Position numbers and translations under genes: made by a program. From assembly GCA_024509875.1 (NCBI GenBank), contig JAMPIV010004266.1, forward strand, positions 62,001-126,000: a stretch of DNA of 64,000 nucleotides. Direction: 5' to 3'. This DNA comes from Oreohelix idahoensis. Taxonomy: Eukaryota > Mollusca > Gastropoda > Stylommatophora > Oreohelicidae. The notes under the pieces were generated by a model. It had not been told where the DNA came from, did no database searches, and worked only from the letters and a program-made list of their open reading frames with translations. Of the stretch, positions 9,994 to 24,000 are shown in pieces; position 1 is the stretch's first letter, and the number at the start of each line of letters is the position of its first letter.

Positions 9994-12900
9994 GCCATCA
10001 CTGACGTGCTTCTCTTACATTTTGGAAATTTTTAAAAACTAGGAAACCTTTCATATATTTTAATCACTCCAAGCAAGACTGCTGATGTATCGATAGTCAT
10101 TTGGAAGATAACGCCAAGTCTTTGTACTGTTCTAAGATTCAGCCCAAACATTTTATAGCAGCTATTGATTGTTACTGTTTTTGGGTAAAATCACAAGATA
10201 ACAGACAAACACAGTGATGTTGCCCAACTGGCTATCAATACAGCAGCTGTATTTCTTGCACTTATGAAAAAATAACTGCTACTGGTAACCTTAACTCTAA
10301 CCTTACTTCAAGCTTTTCCAAAATTAAGAGCATTCAGTAATCCTCGAGGCTGTACATTAAAAAGTAACTAGAAGAACTTACTGCCCACATACTCTACAAA
10401 TCCATGTAAAGCCACCTGATATGCTTCCTTTCAACCTGCATCATACTTCTGTTACACTTTGGACTTTCACAACTATCTGAAATGAAACCCTCGCTGGCAG
10501 TTTTTATATTACTCAGACGTGGTATGTTGCAGAAAATAACCTTAAAGCACTTGGTTATTATCAAAGTTAACTGTTTCTGTCATACCATCACTACATATGC
10601 AAAACACTAATAGTCATATGTCATCACTACATACTCATACAGGTTGGTAACCCAAAATACAAAAAGCTCGGTGACGACTGTGTTTCGGAAATGTGATTTT
10701 TTTTTTGGTTTTCGGATATCACTCAAAAGTAGCCCAAGTTGCCCAAAAATTGGCTCGAAAATCGTTTGGATTCTGGGTTATTGACCTGTACATATCATTA
10801 TTACAAATCACAGCTTGATGTTTGTAAATGATTGTTCATGTTTTTTGCTTACTCTTCCTGCAGCTTCCTGTGTGTACCATCCTGGTGGTCCAATATTTCA
10901 CGATGCTCTCAAGGGCTGGTCCTGCTGTAAAAAGCGTGTGTCTGACTTTACAGAATTTCTTAACATCAAAGTATGTCTTCTGTTTTTTTTTAGTATACAT
11001 GTCTTTGCTTGTAACCCCCCCCCCCTTCAAGATCTGATACTTTATTCCAGAAGTCAGGTAGAAATTTTAGATTATTTAAGATTATTGTGGTCATACAGTT
11101 TACAGCAGCAGCTCATGCTCTGTGGTTGGCTATGATAACAAATGAAGAAAGCTTTATTTTTAGAGCCTGTCAACAAAAATAAAAAATAAGAAAAGAGCAG
11201 TCAGTTTTAGAGATGTGAACACTTGGAGACATATAACTAAAGGGGAAAAATAGAGGTCACAAAATGTAGATTGAAGACTGAGAAAATAAAACGAACAACT
11301 TGAGATTTTGGCATAGAAAGTTGGCAACAAAAACTGCCGGAGAATATAACGGATTGAGTCAGACGTGAGCACTTTTGATGATTTTCTTAGTTACAGTTCC
11401 CCACACATGAAGAACAGAGAAAATGTATATGAACATTGCCAGTACACGTCCAGGAAACACTTGATATAGATGTCAGTAACTTGAGGCTGACCATTGAATT
11501 CTTCAAGTGTATTCATGTTGACGAATGAGGTTCAAAGAATTTCATTGTGATTAGCTTTTAAATCAAGATTGTTATTGTTGAACAGAATCGACTTCATTGC
11601 ATTCTGTGCAAACCCATAGGTGCTCAGTATATGTCGAAGAGTGCGAATGCTAATTGTTCCTGTAGCTTGCTGGTTGTATACTCGATGGATACACATGGAG
11701 GCATGTCTGGAGTCATCCGTATATGACCACCAGCATTGCACAATGCTAAAATATACGTACATGTAAGTGAACCTCCATGTCTGTGAGGCTAATTACACCC
11801 TCTTTGATTCTTGAAATCATCCACACACTTCCAGGGACTTCCCTTTGGTGAAACTTGTTGAGAACCCAGCATCACGCATTAAGCTTGGAGAAGTCACTTG
11901 AGCCCCAGATGTGATTCTTTGGCTTTGACCTGGTTGGCTGCATGCAGGAGAATCTTACTATAGACCCTGTGATAGGCAGAGCCCCCTTGGATGGCGAGGC
12001 ATGCACAGAATACCACACGCTTAAACTCCTAGCTTGGAACTAGATGTGACAATCCTTTAAATGCAAGCCAAGCTGGGGAATTTGAGCTCATGACTTCAAC
12101 ATACTCAGTGACCAATATGACTAGCTGATGATAGAGAAGAAATAGTAATCTCTGCTCCAGACGCGCCGCGGCCATTATTTCCAGGGCTGCCAGACCTCTC
12201 CTACATTTCTGTATGATGTGATCAATATGGTGTATACGATAGCCTGCGATTGTTATTCTTGTGTACCTGTGTGGTTTCTGGGAGTCCCAAGAAGATGTGG
12301 CGAAATGGATGTTTGATTAAAAAAAAAAAATTAAAAAGTAGTTCCCAGAAATGGAGAAGAGAGCTGGGGAACCAGTGGTTAGGAGGGAACAAGACAAGTC
12401 GGGTAGTTAACTGCACAATTTCGGGACCTAAGATGCGTCAAAAGTGAGGAATGCAGTCAGCGACCCATAGCTGACTGCTTTCGTCAGGGTCAGCGAACCA
12501 GAGCTGACCAAGACCCTACTCCACCTCCAAGTGGTGGTCCTGGAAACAGGCTGCATCATTGCAGTCTGGCTGAGTGAGTAGGGGTCGAAGTGGGAAGGCA
12601 AACCCGGTCCTAAAAAATGCCGTGCCGAAGTTGGATGTGTCGGGCCGAAAGGCTCAGATATCGCAGCTTTGCTGTAAACGGCGACACAACACAACCAACG
12701 TCCTTTTCAGGACGAACGCAGAAGAAGAAGAACTGCACAATTTCGAAGAAAGCTGTAGAAGAGAAATAGGTAAGTCACCTGCTCGCTAGACCTATCCTAT
12801 GCTCCAGGGGGGTTATATAAATATGTGGGTGCAACTCAAATTTATTCTCTACCAATTTTAAGTCATTAATATTGCTTTGACCACACAACAAAGTTATAAC

Positions 12901-15900
12901 TGGAAATTTAAATAATTCAGTAACTAGTTATAAACAAAATCAACACACTTTATTGATTAATGATGTATGGTAAAAAGTTAGCACCTTGGTATCTCAATAT
13001 TTAACAAGATTTCACATTTAAAAAAAAAAAGGGGGGGATATTAACAATCTTTGCTCATTGTCATCATGTGATTGGCTTGGGTGTCTTGGTTTGTGTTTTC
13101 ACGATAAGCTGTACTTAACTTGCTCGACACGTTATAGCTGACTTCCCTTGGTCGTAGAACATTGGACATTGAAGACGCTATGCTTATGCCAGGATTAATG
13201 TTGGTCCACTGTTATACAGTTCACAATTTCCAAAATTGTGTCATGTTTTTCACCACAAGTTGAGCCCTCAGACACAGTGATACTTCGAAGTCTGCAGCTG
13301 TTTGAAGATTCAATTTACAAATCGCTCACAATAGCAGTCAGTTGTGGCTTCTTCTCAGTTATCTTGTTGTGTTGTGGGTTAAGACTTCTAACTATAAGAG
13401 TCAGCCCTTTGAATATCTTCTCAGCTATTTTGGGAAGTGAGGAACTATGCCTGATAGGGCTTATATACCTAATCTCAGGTCTAACCCTTGATTTCTCAGA
13501 GGTCTGCACCTGAGTTCACTTTTTCTCTTGTAAACTTTCATGGGATTTCAATGCTGTTGTGCGAATTTACCGACAAAATCATAATTTCCTTGTCATATAT
13601 CAAAGATAGTGATTTCCCACTTCCATAATTATATGTATTTGTAGTTCAAATCCCCAAAGAATTATCCTATTAGGGGCAATAACCATAAAGTTATAGCAGA
13701 ATTTCTGTTTTGCAGTTCATAATGTATCATAAAGATACTAGTTTACATGGCAATTCCAGAGTGTCTTGCCTGTATTATGACAGAAGTAAGAAAAAGTTGA
13801 ATCATTTCTCCCTCACACATGTTGTAAGAAGCAACTAATGTTTGGCTATGCATGGGGCAGTCTTCCTCATCTTGTGAAAGATATTGCTATAGAAACCACA
13901 AATGCATGAAGACGTAACAGGTTTACTGTAAGGGAACTAACTGTAGTGGTGGACCCGTGTTGACTAGGGCACTAAAAGATATTCTTGTATGTATGTATTA
14001 AGTTAGTACTGGAATACACATTGCTGCTGATATTTTCCAGGGCTGTACTTTGGGATATCACAGCAATGTCAAACCACTAGAACCAGAGAAACAGGAGCCG
14101 CAAAAACAGTCTGGCCAGGTAAGTGTCTGCAGTTAGTGTCATTTGTGATGTGACATGACAAAATCTGTAATTTTGTCTGACTGTTGGAACACCAATCTCT
14201 TTGTGAGGACTCTGTGTTTTCCTTGATTGGTTTTATGCAGTGCTTCTTAACCGTGGGTGCAAGACATGCCACATATTTTAGAACCTGAATCATCATAAAC
14301 AATATAAACATACAGAACTCAAATGTATTTGTACAAAATAGAACATTGACAACGTGAATTGGATACTGAACCTTAGTCACATTCTGTAAATAACGTTCTC
14401 AAAATTAATATTCTCTCTTTTTTTGTAAGTTTGGCGAGCTAGAAGATAAAGGGGTTCAAGGCTTTAAAAGGGGTGTGAGGCTTCGTAAGGTGCTGTAAAA
14501 AGGTGTGGGACTTCTAAAAGGCTAAGAAACATACATTTAATGTGTCAGTTGGAGAACTGTATGCTGAATACATGCAACCATGGAGGGCAGCTCATAGAGT
14601 TTATAACAACACACTTTGGACTTTATTGAATTCTTATTTTTTCTTACAATCCTCCTTGTGCTAATGTGTCCTTGGTAGAAGACGTGTGTTGGTTTATTTA
14701 TTTTCTTTTAACAAGCACATCTTTGAAGTGACTCAAACCTCAGTTTTGGTTTCATGTTATACTTTTTCTATAATGTACTCTAACATCTGTGTCATTCATG
14801 TCTCACATTCATCACGGTAACACAATGAGAAAAGTTAACATGTTAAAAATACCAGTCTTGAAATGTTGAATTTCTTATGAAATTTCATAATCTCTGTCAA
14901 ATGCTACTTGTTCAAGCATTCCTGAATCTGTCCTTCTATCATGTACATATTCCAGTTTTTCTCTTATTAGAACAAGTTCTGTTATGTTGCTTGACTTCTC
15001 CTTATCTTTGCAACAATTGGTCAGCTTTCCATAGTTTGCCTCAAGACGTTTTCATTAGTTGCATGCCCTACATCTTCTTCTTTGATCCATAACCACCAAC
15101 CATCAAAGCAGTCAGCGGCCATCACGCCTGGTGGCGTCTTGTAGGGCAGCAACAAATTGATTCCACTTTGCTCGGTCGGCGGCCATCCTTCGTACAGTGC
15201 CCCAACTGTGGTTCATTCTTTGCATCTCAGCTTCCACAGTTCTCCGCCAAGTTGTTTTTGGTCGGCATCTCTTTCGCTTTCCCTCGGGGGTCCATAGCAT
15301 AGCTGTTCTTGTGATGGTATCAGGGTCCCTTCTGAGGACGTGGCCAACCCAACTCCAGCGTCTGCCAGCTATGATGGTGTGCATGTCCTCCAGGAGGACA
15401 TGCCCTACATGAGTCATGATTAATCCTAAATAAATATAAAATGCATTTGCAGATTGTGACCTATTTTGAAGTGTCGTGTGATGCTAAACGTTAGACCTAG
15501 TTTTCTCAAGATGAGACATTTCTGATATTCCATTTTCAGAAATGCATAATATTCAATAAATGTTTAGATCTTCATAATTTTTCAACTTGAGAAAAGTCTT
15601 TGAAGAGGTTTCTTGCAGCTCTAATATCTCATTTCAAAATGGCAACATGTTTCTGATAATTTATAATCTCTTCAATCTAAATATGTCAAAATCAGTTGTC
15701 AGTACACATTCTAAGTAAGTGTATTTTGATTTTGCAAATTGTATTTTCTTCACAAATTCTGTTTTTCCGATGTAGAAAATCATAGATTTCTCAGAACCTT
15801 GTTTTATGTCACTTTTGTTCTTATATCTTGCTTATTTCCCAGTCAGGCAACATGAGTTTTGCTTATTTCCAAGTCAGGCAACATGTTTACACATATATAT

Positions 15901-17948
15901 TTTCCATTGCGTAATATATGTATTTTTTTTTTTTGTCAGAACCGATTTCTAATATTTTGTCAAAATTTTTATTTATTGCAAATAATGTTATACAATTTTG
16001 AAAAAAATCTTTTACTATTTTTAGATACTAACTTTAAAGTTCTGTATCTCAGGATCTGCTAAAGTTTTAAGATCTAATCTGATGAGTTTAAAATGTGAGG
16101 ATGAGCTTCCATTTCAGCTTTGCTCATAACTCAACAAATAAAAAAGCCGTAGTGAGAAACGAGATTAAAATCAATATGGCCACTGTTTCAGTGACCAGTA
16201 AATTAATATTAGACAAACATAAAGGTATGTTTTCAGGCACTCGTAAGAAATAAAGAAGTAGAACACTTGGACAACAGAAAAACAACAGACGTGAGTGGCT
16301 TACCCAGGGTTCGAACCCCGTACCTTCCGTACGACAACTCCGCCTAGCTATACAAGCGAATCACACTGACCCCACGGCCAGCTAGGCATCCCCAAAAAAG
16401 GATGCTTTACTGACTAGTCATCAGTGCGAAACACAAGATAACACCGGAAGTATACAGTGGGCAACTCAGCCCATTAATGACGCAATCACTTCTGTTGTTC
16501 CTCTATACAGCAGTATATGTCAGTCCAAACAAGACAAAGACCTTGATACTGTGTCCAGTAAATGATAGAAGACTTAAGGACAGTAGTATAGAACAGAGGG
16601 TAGGTTTCAGAAACCTACCCTCTGTTCTATACTACTGTCCTTAAGTCTTCTATCATTTACTGGACACAGTATCAAGGTCTTTGTCTTGTTTGGACTGACA
16701 TATACTGCTGTATAGAGGAACAACAGAAGTGATTGCGTCATTAATGGGCTGAGTTGCCCACTGTATACTTCCGGTGTTATCTTGTGTTTCGCACTGATGA
16801 CTAGTCAGTAAAGCATCCTTTTTTGGGGATGCCTAGCTGGCCGTGGGGTCAGTGTGATTCGCTTGTATAGCTAGGCGGAGTTGTCGTACGGAAGGTACGG
16901 GGTTCGAACCCTGGGTAAGCCACTCACGTCTGTTGTTTTTCTGTTGTCCAAGTGTTCTACTTCTTTATTTCTTACGAGTGCCTGAAAACATACCTTTATG
17001 TTTGTCTAATATTAATTTACTGTTTACAGGCCTCGGGTTTCCCTTCCTTATGTGTTATCAGTGACCAGTAGCATTATAACATAACATATTTTGGTATATA
17101 TAGCTGTGTTAAGTCATATTTTGAGTTAAGTGTTAAGGATTTTTATGTACAGGACCGTTTTTTTCGCTGGTAAGCACGTTTAAAGTCATGAGATAGATTT
17201 TTTATTTGGGTACTTTGTTTACGATAATTTTGGAACATAGCTCATGTGTTAGTTTTTAAAAAATAAGAAACTATTCGAATGTACCTAATAGTAGTTTGGG
17301 GAAAGATAAGGAGGAGTTGAGCTCAGATGTTAAGCAGGGAGTTCGCACGCACGAGCAACTTCACTGAGTGGTACTGAGATACTATAATCTCGGGGAGTAG
17401 GGGATCTGACAGAGCTTCGAGACAAGTTGTTCGTCTCGCTAGTGTGTTCAGAATATGTTATTGTAGGGAAGAGTTTCTTTCCCAATTTATGGATTATTTT
17501 TTCAAGATATTATTCAAATGCCATGGATGATGTTGGCTCATATTATGTATTGTGAATTGCAATGTATGCAATCTTTTTCCCTTTGATGGATGTTTTTTCC
17601 TATGGATATTTATGGCATGGATTTACTGTACTGAGAGTTGCTGTGTATGCAACCGTTTGATGGATATTTATGAGAGTTGCTGTGTATGCAACCATTTGAT
17701 GGATATTTATTGCATGGATTTACTGTACTGAGAGTTGCAGTGTATACAACCGTTTTGCTATGGATTGTACCCGTAGTTACCTGTGACAATGTGCTGTTCC
17801 TGATGTCTACGTTCTGTGTTAATAAACTGTATATTGTAAGTTGGAAACCACTGGTCTTACTCGTTGGTCTATTTCATGACCTTACGTTACTGTTGTGTGG
17901 GTGAGAGGAAAGCAGAAGGCAACACACCTGAATATTCCCATGACATTC

Positions 17949-18031
<83 letters not shown>

Positions 18032-21000
18032 TATTTACACACCTGTCGGCCACCTGTAAGCCCGACCAAGGCTGATCGTATTCATCAGCGATTGTATTAA
18101 TTCTGTCTAACCGTGCCACCCACCACAAACATTCCACACCTACAGAAGTGTTTACAAACTATCAACAGTAAGAGAACATTATGCACCATAATAACAGAAG
18201 TGATGGCCTGTGTGGCCGGCTGATGCTGTTTACAAAGAAACACACAGTAACAAGCTGTTACTGTTGTATGTTAACCTTGTTTATTTGTATTTAAATCCTG
18301 CAGTTATTTCACTGTAGCTCCTCCCTTTAATAAGATCCCAGAATGAGAAATTATCAAATTTTGAAAACAGACAGTAATTTAATCTTCCTTTTGAAGCCAT
18401 ACCCCAGCATGAACAGGACAGTATATCTACACCAGCTCTTGTAGACTGGAAGCTTCTATGAATGTTTTCCATTCATGCCGCAACCAACCACTTTGAACCT
18501 TCCGAAGCATGGACTGAGAGTCGGACACAATGATAGCCTTTGTTAATGAAGTTTAGCTATCCACCTTAAGGATGCAGTAACAGCCTTGACCTCCATTCTC
18601 ATGCTGGAAGTTGTTATCTTGTAAGCCCCGCTATGTTTGGCGACGATTCTGCCCTGTACCTGAGCAGAGAAGCCCCAACCGGATTTCTCTTGATTAATTT
18701 CCAGTTCTGCTTTTCCTTTCCCCCAATTTCTACACTCTCCCAAGGCTGATGATGACCCGCTGGTAGTTATCCCAGTTCTCATCTGACATACACCATTCTT
18801 CCCCCTTGAATATATTGTCAACTGTGGCTACCTGCTTGATAGTTGTCTCTGCCTGTGCCATCCATGACATCCCTCTCTTTATTCTTGCTCCCTTAATGTC
18901 AGCTATGTTACCATGCAGAGGGTGCCATTTGTCTGTGGATGCTCGCATATAGGCTTTTGCTTGGGCCACCGCATATCTGGATTTAATCGACAGCACTCCA
19001 AGCATGTATCTCATTGTCACAATGGGGGTATCTCGCGTACAGCCCAAGACTATGCGCATCCCTTCATTCTGAATGCGTTCTAGTCATTCACATTGTGTTA
19101 CTGACAGCGTGAATATTCCCAGTCCATACTCAATGACCGATATGACTAGCTGTTGATAAAGCTAGACCTCTTCTGCATTTCTGTGATGTGCTCAACATGG
19201 TACTTATATGAGAGCCCGCTATCAAATGTTACTCCAAGGTATTTCATCTTTTCTTGCCTTTCAATTTTCTGTCCATTGAGAGTAATATCTGGGAGGTCTG
19301 CTTTCACAATGGAGTTGTTCAAGGAGCACCACATTATGCAGGCCTTGTTGGGATTGACTTTGGAGCCAGTTTCCTCGCACCATTTAGACACTTCCTGTAG
19401 TGTCCCATGTATTCTATTAACCATTTCTTGTCGGTCAGAACCAGTTCTGTAAATGAGTATATCAGCAGCAAGTGTCAGTGTTCATCCCATCCCAGTTGGT
19501 TGAATGGTGGCTACTTTTGCTGTATAGATATTAAACAGCACCGGTGATAGTGGAGATCCCTGGGGTAGTCCCGGGCAAATGAGCAGTGGATCTGACGTCC
19601 ATGTTCTCAACCGAAATGCCACTGACCTCTCAGTTAAGGCAGCTGCTATTCACCTTGTAAGCCAAGGGTTAACACCGCAAGCCATTACATAGTTTATTAG
19701 TGTTGCAAAGTTCACAATTATAAGCATCCTCTAGGTCAATTGCTACCACAACCATTTCTCGCTTATCCTGGAACCCCTAATATACATCATAAGCAAAAGT
19801 TCCAGCATTACCCCATGTTATTTTCATGGGCCTATAGCTGCCAAGAGTATCGGGTAGGATCTGTGCATATTCGAGGTGGTTCATTATGTTTCATGCTACT
19901 ATCTTTTCTAGTAGTTTACGATAGACATTCTGCATTGTAATAATTCTGTAGCTGCTGAGAAGCCTGGGGTTTGTTAATTTGATAAACTCTTTCAGGAACC
20001 AATGTACCAGCTACAAACTGAGCCAAAACACAGGCAGCCGCTGACGGTCACTCCGATACGGCCATCAGAAGATGAACCTATGGTTGATCTGAAAATGACT
20101 GTTGGTGCCTCTCTAAGGACACATCTAGAACAGCTCAACTTAAACACTTCTGAGGAAACAGTCTCAGATGATGGTATGGTGTTGTTGAAAAGATGTGGTG
20201 TTATGTATTGTTGTACAGATGTGGTGTTATGTATTGTTGAAAAGATGTGGTGCCTTGTATTGTTGAAAAGATGTGGGGTCGTGTATTGTTGAAAAGATGT
20301 GGTGTCGTGTATTGTTGAAAAGATGTGGTGTCGTGTATTGTTGAAAAGATGTGGTGTCGTGTATTGTTGAAAAGATGTGGTGTCGTGTATTGTTGAACAG
20401 GTGTGGTATCGTGTATTGTTGAAAAGATGTGGTGGTGTGTGTTGTAGATTTTGGATAGGTGATTAAGATAGATTCTGGTCTCGTCTGAATAGAACTGGAA
20501 AAGGTGGTAACTCAGTGAGAGATAAGGTAAAGAAATAGATTTCACGAGTGAAATGGTCAAAAAGGTAGAGTCTGTCCCTGGATTGAGAAGCTGCTCTAGT
20601 CCAGCCTATCTTACGACTGAAATTTGTTTATCAGACAGTTTACCTTTCTGTATATATTACCATATACACTATTAACCACTCACATACACACACACACAGA
20701 TAAGTGACGACAATTAGACACACAAATGTGAAAAAACTCTATTAATGGAGTAGGGATATTGGGCTGAGCTGACCAACACAGGTAATCAAGTTTTATGTTA
20801 AGTTTATTTACCATAGAAAAACTTCACAACATCTAGTATCAAATATAAAAACCATAGGTTACAGAATTAATAAAGAAATAGACACATAAGTGCAATCCCC
20901 TCTGTTGAGACAAGATCCCACAAGAAGAAGTTAATTAACCCCCAAAAAGGTCAAAAGATTAGCACTATGGTATAGAATTTGACTATACTGTAAAGAACAG

Positions 21001-24000
21001 AGTTCCTAATTAATCTATTCTGAAAATAACAGTATTAGCAAACAAAAGAAAGGCAAAACAATAGAAGAATTATTCACTCCTTCTTTCTCTCGCTTCAGAC
21101 AGACAGTGGCCACGTTCATTTGTTCTTATCTAATTGTTGATTAACAACATCTGGAACATATCTCCATGGTACAAACAGCAAATCCAGTGTTGGTTGTTTT
21201 GGCAAAGTAAGCCCCAGCTCCTCCAAGTTTGATTAATCCGGTTATTTGGGGAACGCTTACTTCGTTACTGTTAATTGGATCTGTTTATTTCACATCAATT
21301 AGTCCAGGTAGGAAAGTAATTATACTTCTAGTGTTCACAGTGTCGTTATCTTGTAATTCCAATACTTAAAGAGAATGTCAGGTATGTAAATCTCTCGGGA
21401 TAAAAAGATCCTCGCCACGACGGTGGTCGGTAGTTGGGAAATGTTAATTTCTTGATAATTTTGCCACAGCTGGCTGAATGTATATGAAAATGGAAAAGAG
21501 AAATCTGGATAGCTATAGGTCAAGTTACAATTATTCTTATCATCTTTTGTTGGTACTCTCTCTCTTTCTGGGTAAAACAAGAGAGCCGAATAGGTCAACC
21601 TCGAAGACCTGCTATTTGCATAAGAATGTTTGTTTTGCGTCTATTGGACGTAGACTTAGACCCGTTTTCTCAGATTTAGGCCGCTGGTAGTTTTGGGTTG
21701 TGATCCGTACTGCATTTTAGGAAGAAAATACATAACATTTAATCACAATATCAGTATCTATTCTAACCCCCGCGTAACGGTATAATTTAATATCCACTCG
21801 ATTATTAGATTTAATTAGAAACCACAAGTGTATATCTTATTTTATCGTTTAAATAAAAGCCGTGAAATAAGCGCTAGTCATTTATAAAATTACTCATAAT
21901 GAATTAGAAATAAATATATATTTCGTCAGTACTCATAATGAATAGTGCATTTACTAGTCAATTAAAATATCTCTTACTGGTTAATAGCAATTACCGTAAA
22001 ATCTCGCGTATAATACGCACTCGTGTATAATACGCATGCTTGATTTAGCCCAAAATTTTCTGGTAAAATGGAAATTCCTGTATAATACGCACCATAATTT
22101 TTCAAGATTTTATTTTATGAAACATTTGTTAAAAAACTGAAAGAAGATGGAAGATGCTGCGCGATAGTAGATCTTCGGCGAACTGAAAGACTATGTCGCT
22201 TCATAAAACGAACTGCCCATCCATGCTTTAAATGCTTTTGTGCCTGTACGAGACTTTCTAAGTTCCAGAGCTTTAAGTCGGATTTCAATGCATGAAACAC
22301 CGATGCCTTGTTGCCTTCTATCCACTACCCACTCCAGTAATGTTTTTTTCTAGGTCTGGAAGATCTGGTGGTGACCCACGATTCGCCTTTTTCTTACTAG
22401 GCAACACTTGCAGCGCCTTTTTGTTTTTTTCGCCATAATCGAATGTTGCACCCGTTAATGGAAAAATGTCGATTTGCTGCCCGATTGCCGTTAGATTCTG
22501 CATATTTTACCACTAAGAGCTTTTCTGCTGCAGTACAACATTTTCTCGAATTCATTTTTAGGGCTCAAAATAATCAATAGACAAACTTCACAACCAAGCT
22601 TAATATCAAAATAGATTGAAGACCAAGAGTGCGAAATGCGTTTTGCAACAATGTCTGACACATAAGAAAACACATGGCACATTCAATCTAGCACCATTTT
22701 CACTGTCAAATTGTGACATAAACTTGACAGACTTTCCAATATAGGTTACTTTCGATATCGAAAATTACGTATTTTTTAGTACTCGCGTATAATACGCACC
22801 CGAGTTTTAGCGGGCAAAAATGAGTACAAATTGTGCGTATTATACGCAAGATTTTACGGTAATTAAATTTTCGTTACAGCTGGAAGAATTAGCTATATAT
22901 ATATTTTAATCTACTAGCCAATTAACACAGTAAATCCTAGTGAAATATAAAATGACGAACTTTAACAATTAAATTACTCAAAAATGCTAGTATAATATTT
23001 ACCGCAACAGAAATTCACTATCTCCAATCGAAATACTAAGTAATTCAACTAGTACAATGGTCTAGAATTTGAAGCTAGATGTTCCGAACTTTCTGAGGCT
23101 ACTCGATAAATGATTTTAAAAGCTGGGGAATATATATAAAATGGGTAGAAATTCGCTAGTCAGTGCTAGATATAGCGCCTTCGCCCAGATTTTGGGGAAT
23201 TCTGCGGTCGATTCATGAATCAAAGTTTTATTTCACACTTATGCCGACCGCAGACTCTTCGCTAGCGAACAGACTTGCTTTTGATCAGGCGTCTCTCACT
23301 GTAGCTAATTAAGTTCCGAACAAACGGATGGGGGGGTGTACCTGTGATTATCTCCCCTTTCCTCAGATTAATTCCCCCTGACCAATGGTAACTACAAAAA
23401 GTACGCACTTTTGATTTATCGCCCTTGATTTTACCATTAGACGACTCATTCTCTGATCTGTCACTATTCAGCGATTGCTCAATCGTTCGTGTGATAATAC
23501 AGTTAACGGCTCAGGACTAGCTAATAGGTCTGTTTGTAAACATTCCTAGTGTCTGTAAGACATAGAGAGAAAGAAAATAGGCGTGGCTAAAATATGAGTT
23601 CGACAGATATCGAAGCGCATGCCTTCTGCGCTAACGAAACGTGAATATTAATAAGCAAGCAAAGGTGGAAAACACGTGGAAGCAAAAACGTGTGGATTCA
23701 TGTAATATATTTACATAACTCTGTCACAGTGTGTATTGTTGAAAAGATGTGGTGTCGTGTATTGTTGAACAGGTGCGTTGTTGTGAAGATTTATTATTCT
23801 GTGTAATTATGGGAAGTTGTGGTATAGCATGTAATTTTAGGAAGATTCGTAGTTTAATGAGAAACCTTATGGCCATGATACTGTAATGCCAGCAGAAGAT
23901 ATCCTAAATAATATAACCCGTAAAAGGCTTCACACCAAGGAAGAAAATTATGAGGAAGATAAGATATAGTGATCCACAAAACTAGTTAAGTACCACAGTG

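Larger units (their letters stand above)
20440..23728. mobile_element. 3.3-kb insertion with TG...CA ends in the minisatellite (solo LTR or similar)
   Basis: The two halves of the 26-bp array are separated by this block. It begins TGTTGTAGATTTTGG and ends CTCTGTCACA, with GTGTG on both sides (20435-20439 and 23729-23733). TG...CA ends and a 5-bp duplication are what an LTR element leaves, but the duplication lies in GT-rich repeat DNA and so carries limited weight. No coding sequence is seen apart from the pogo remnant inside. The length is about 2.4 kb without that remnant, long for an LTR, so a non-autonomous element is also possible. Confidence 0.55.

Noticed and set aside
9994..10005. Exon 1 extended to the GT at 10006 with TGA read through (selenocysteine)
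   Set aside because: CHORDC1 is not a known selenoprotein, the donor is weak, and a GC donor at 9994 gives the expected alanine without a stop.
13238..13513. 91-codon hydrophobic open frame in intron 2
   Set aside because: No family signal, no start context, and inside an intron; length is compatible with chance.
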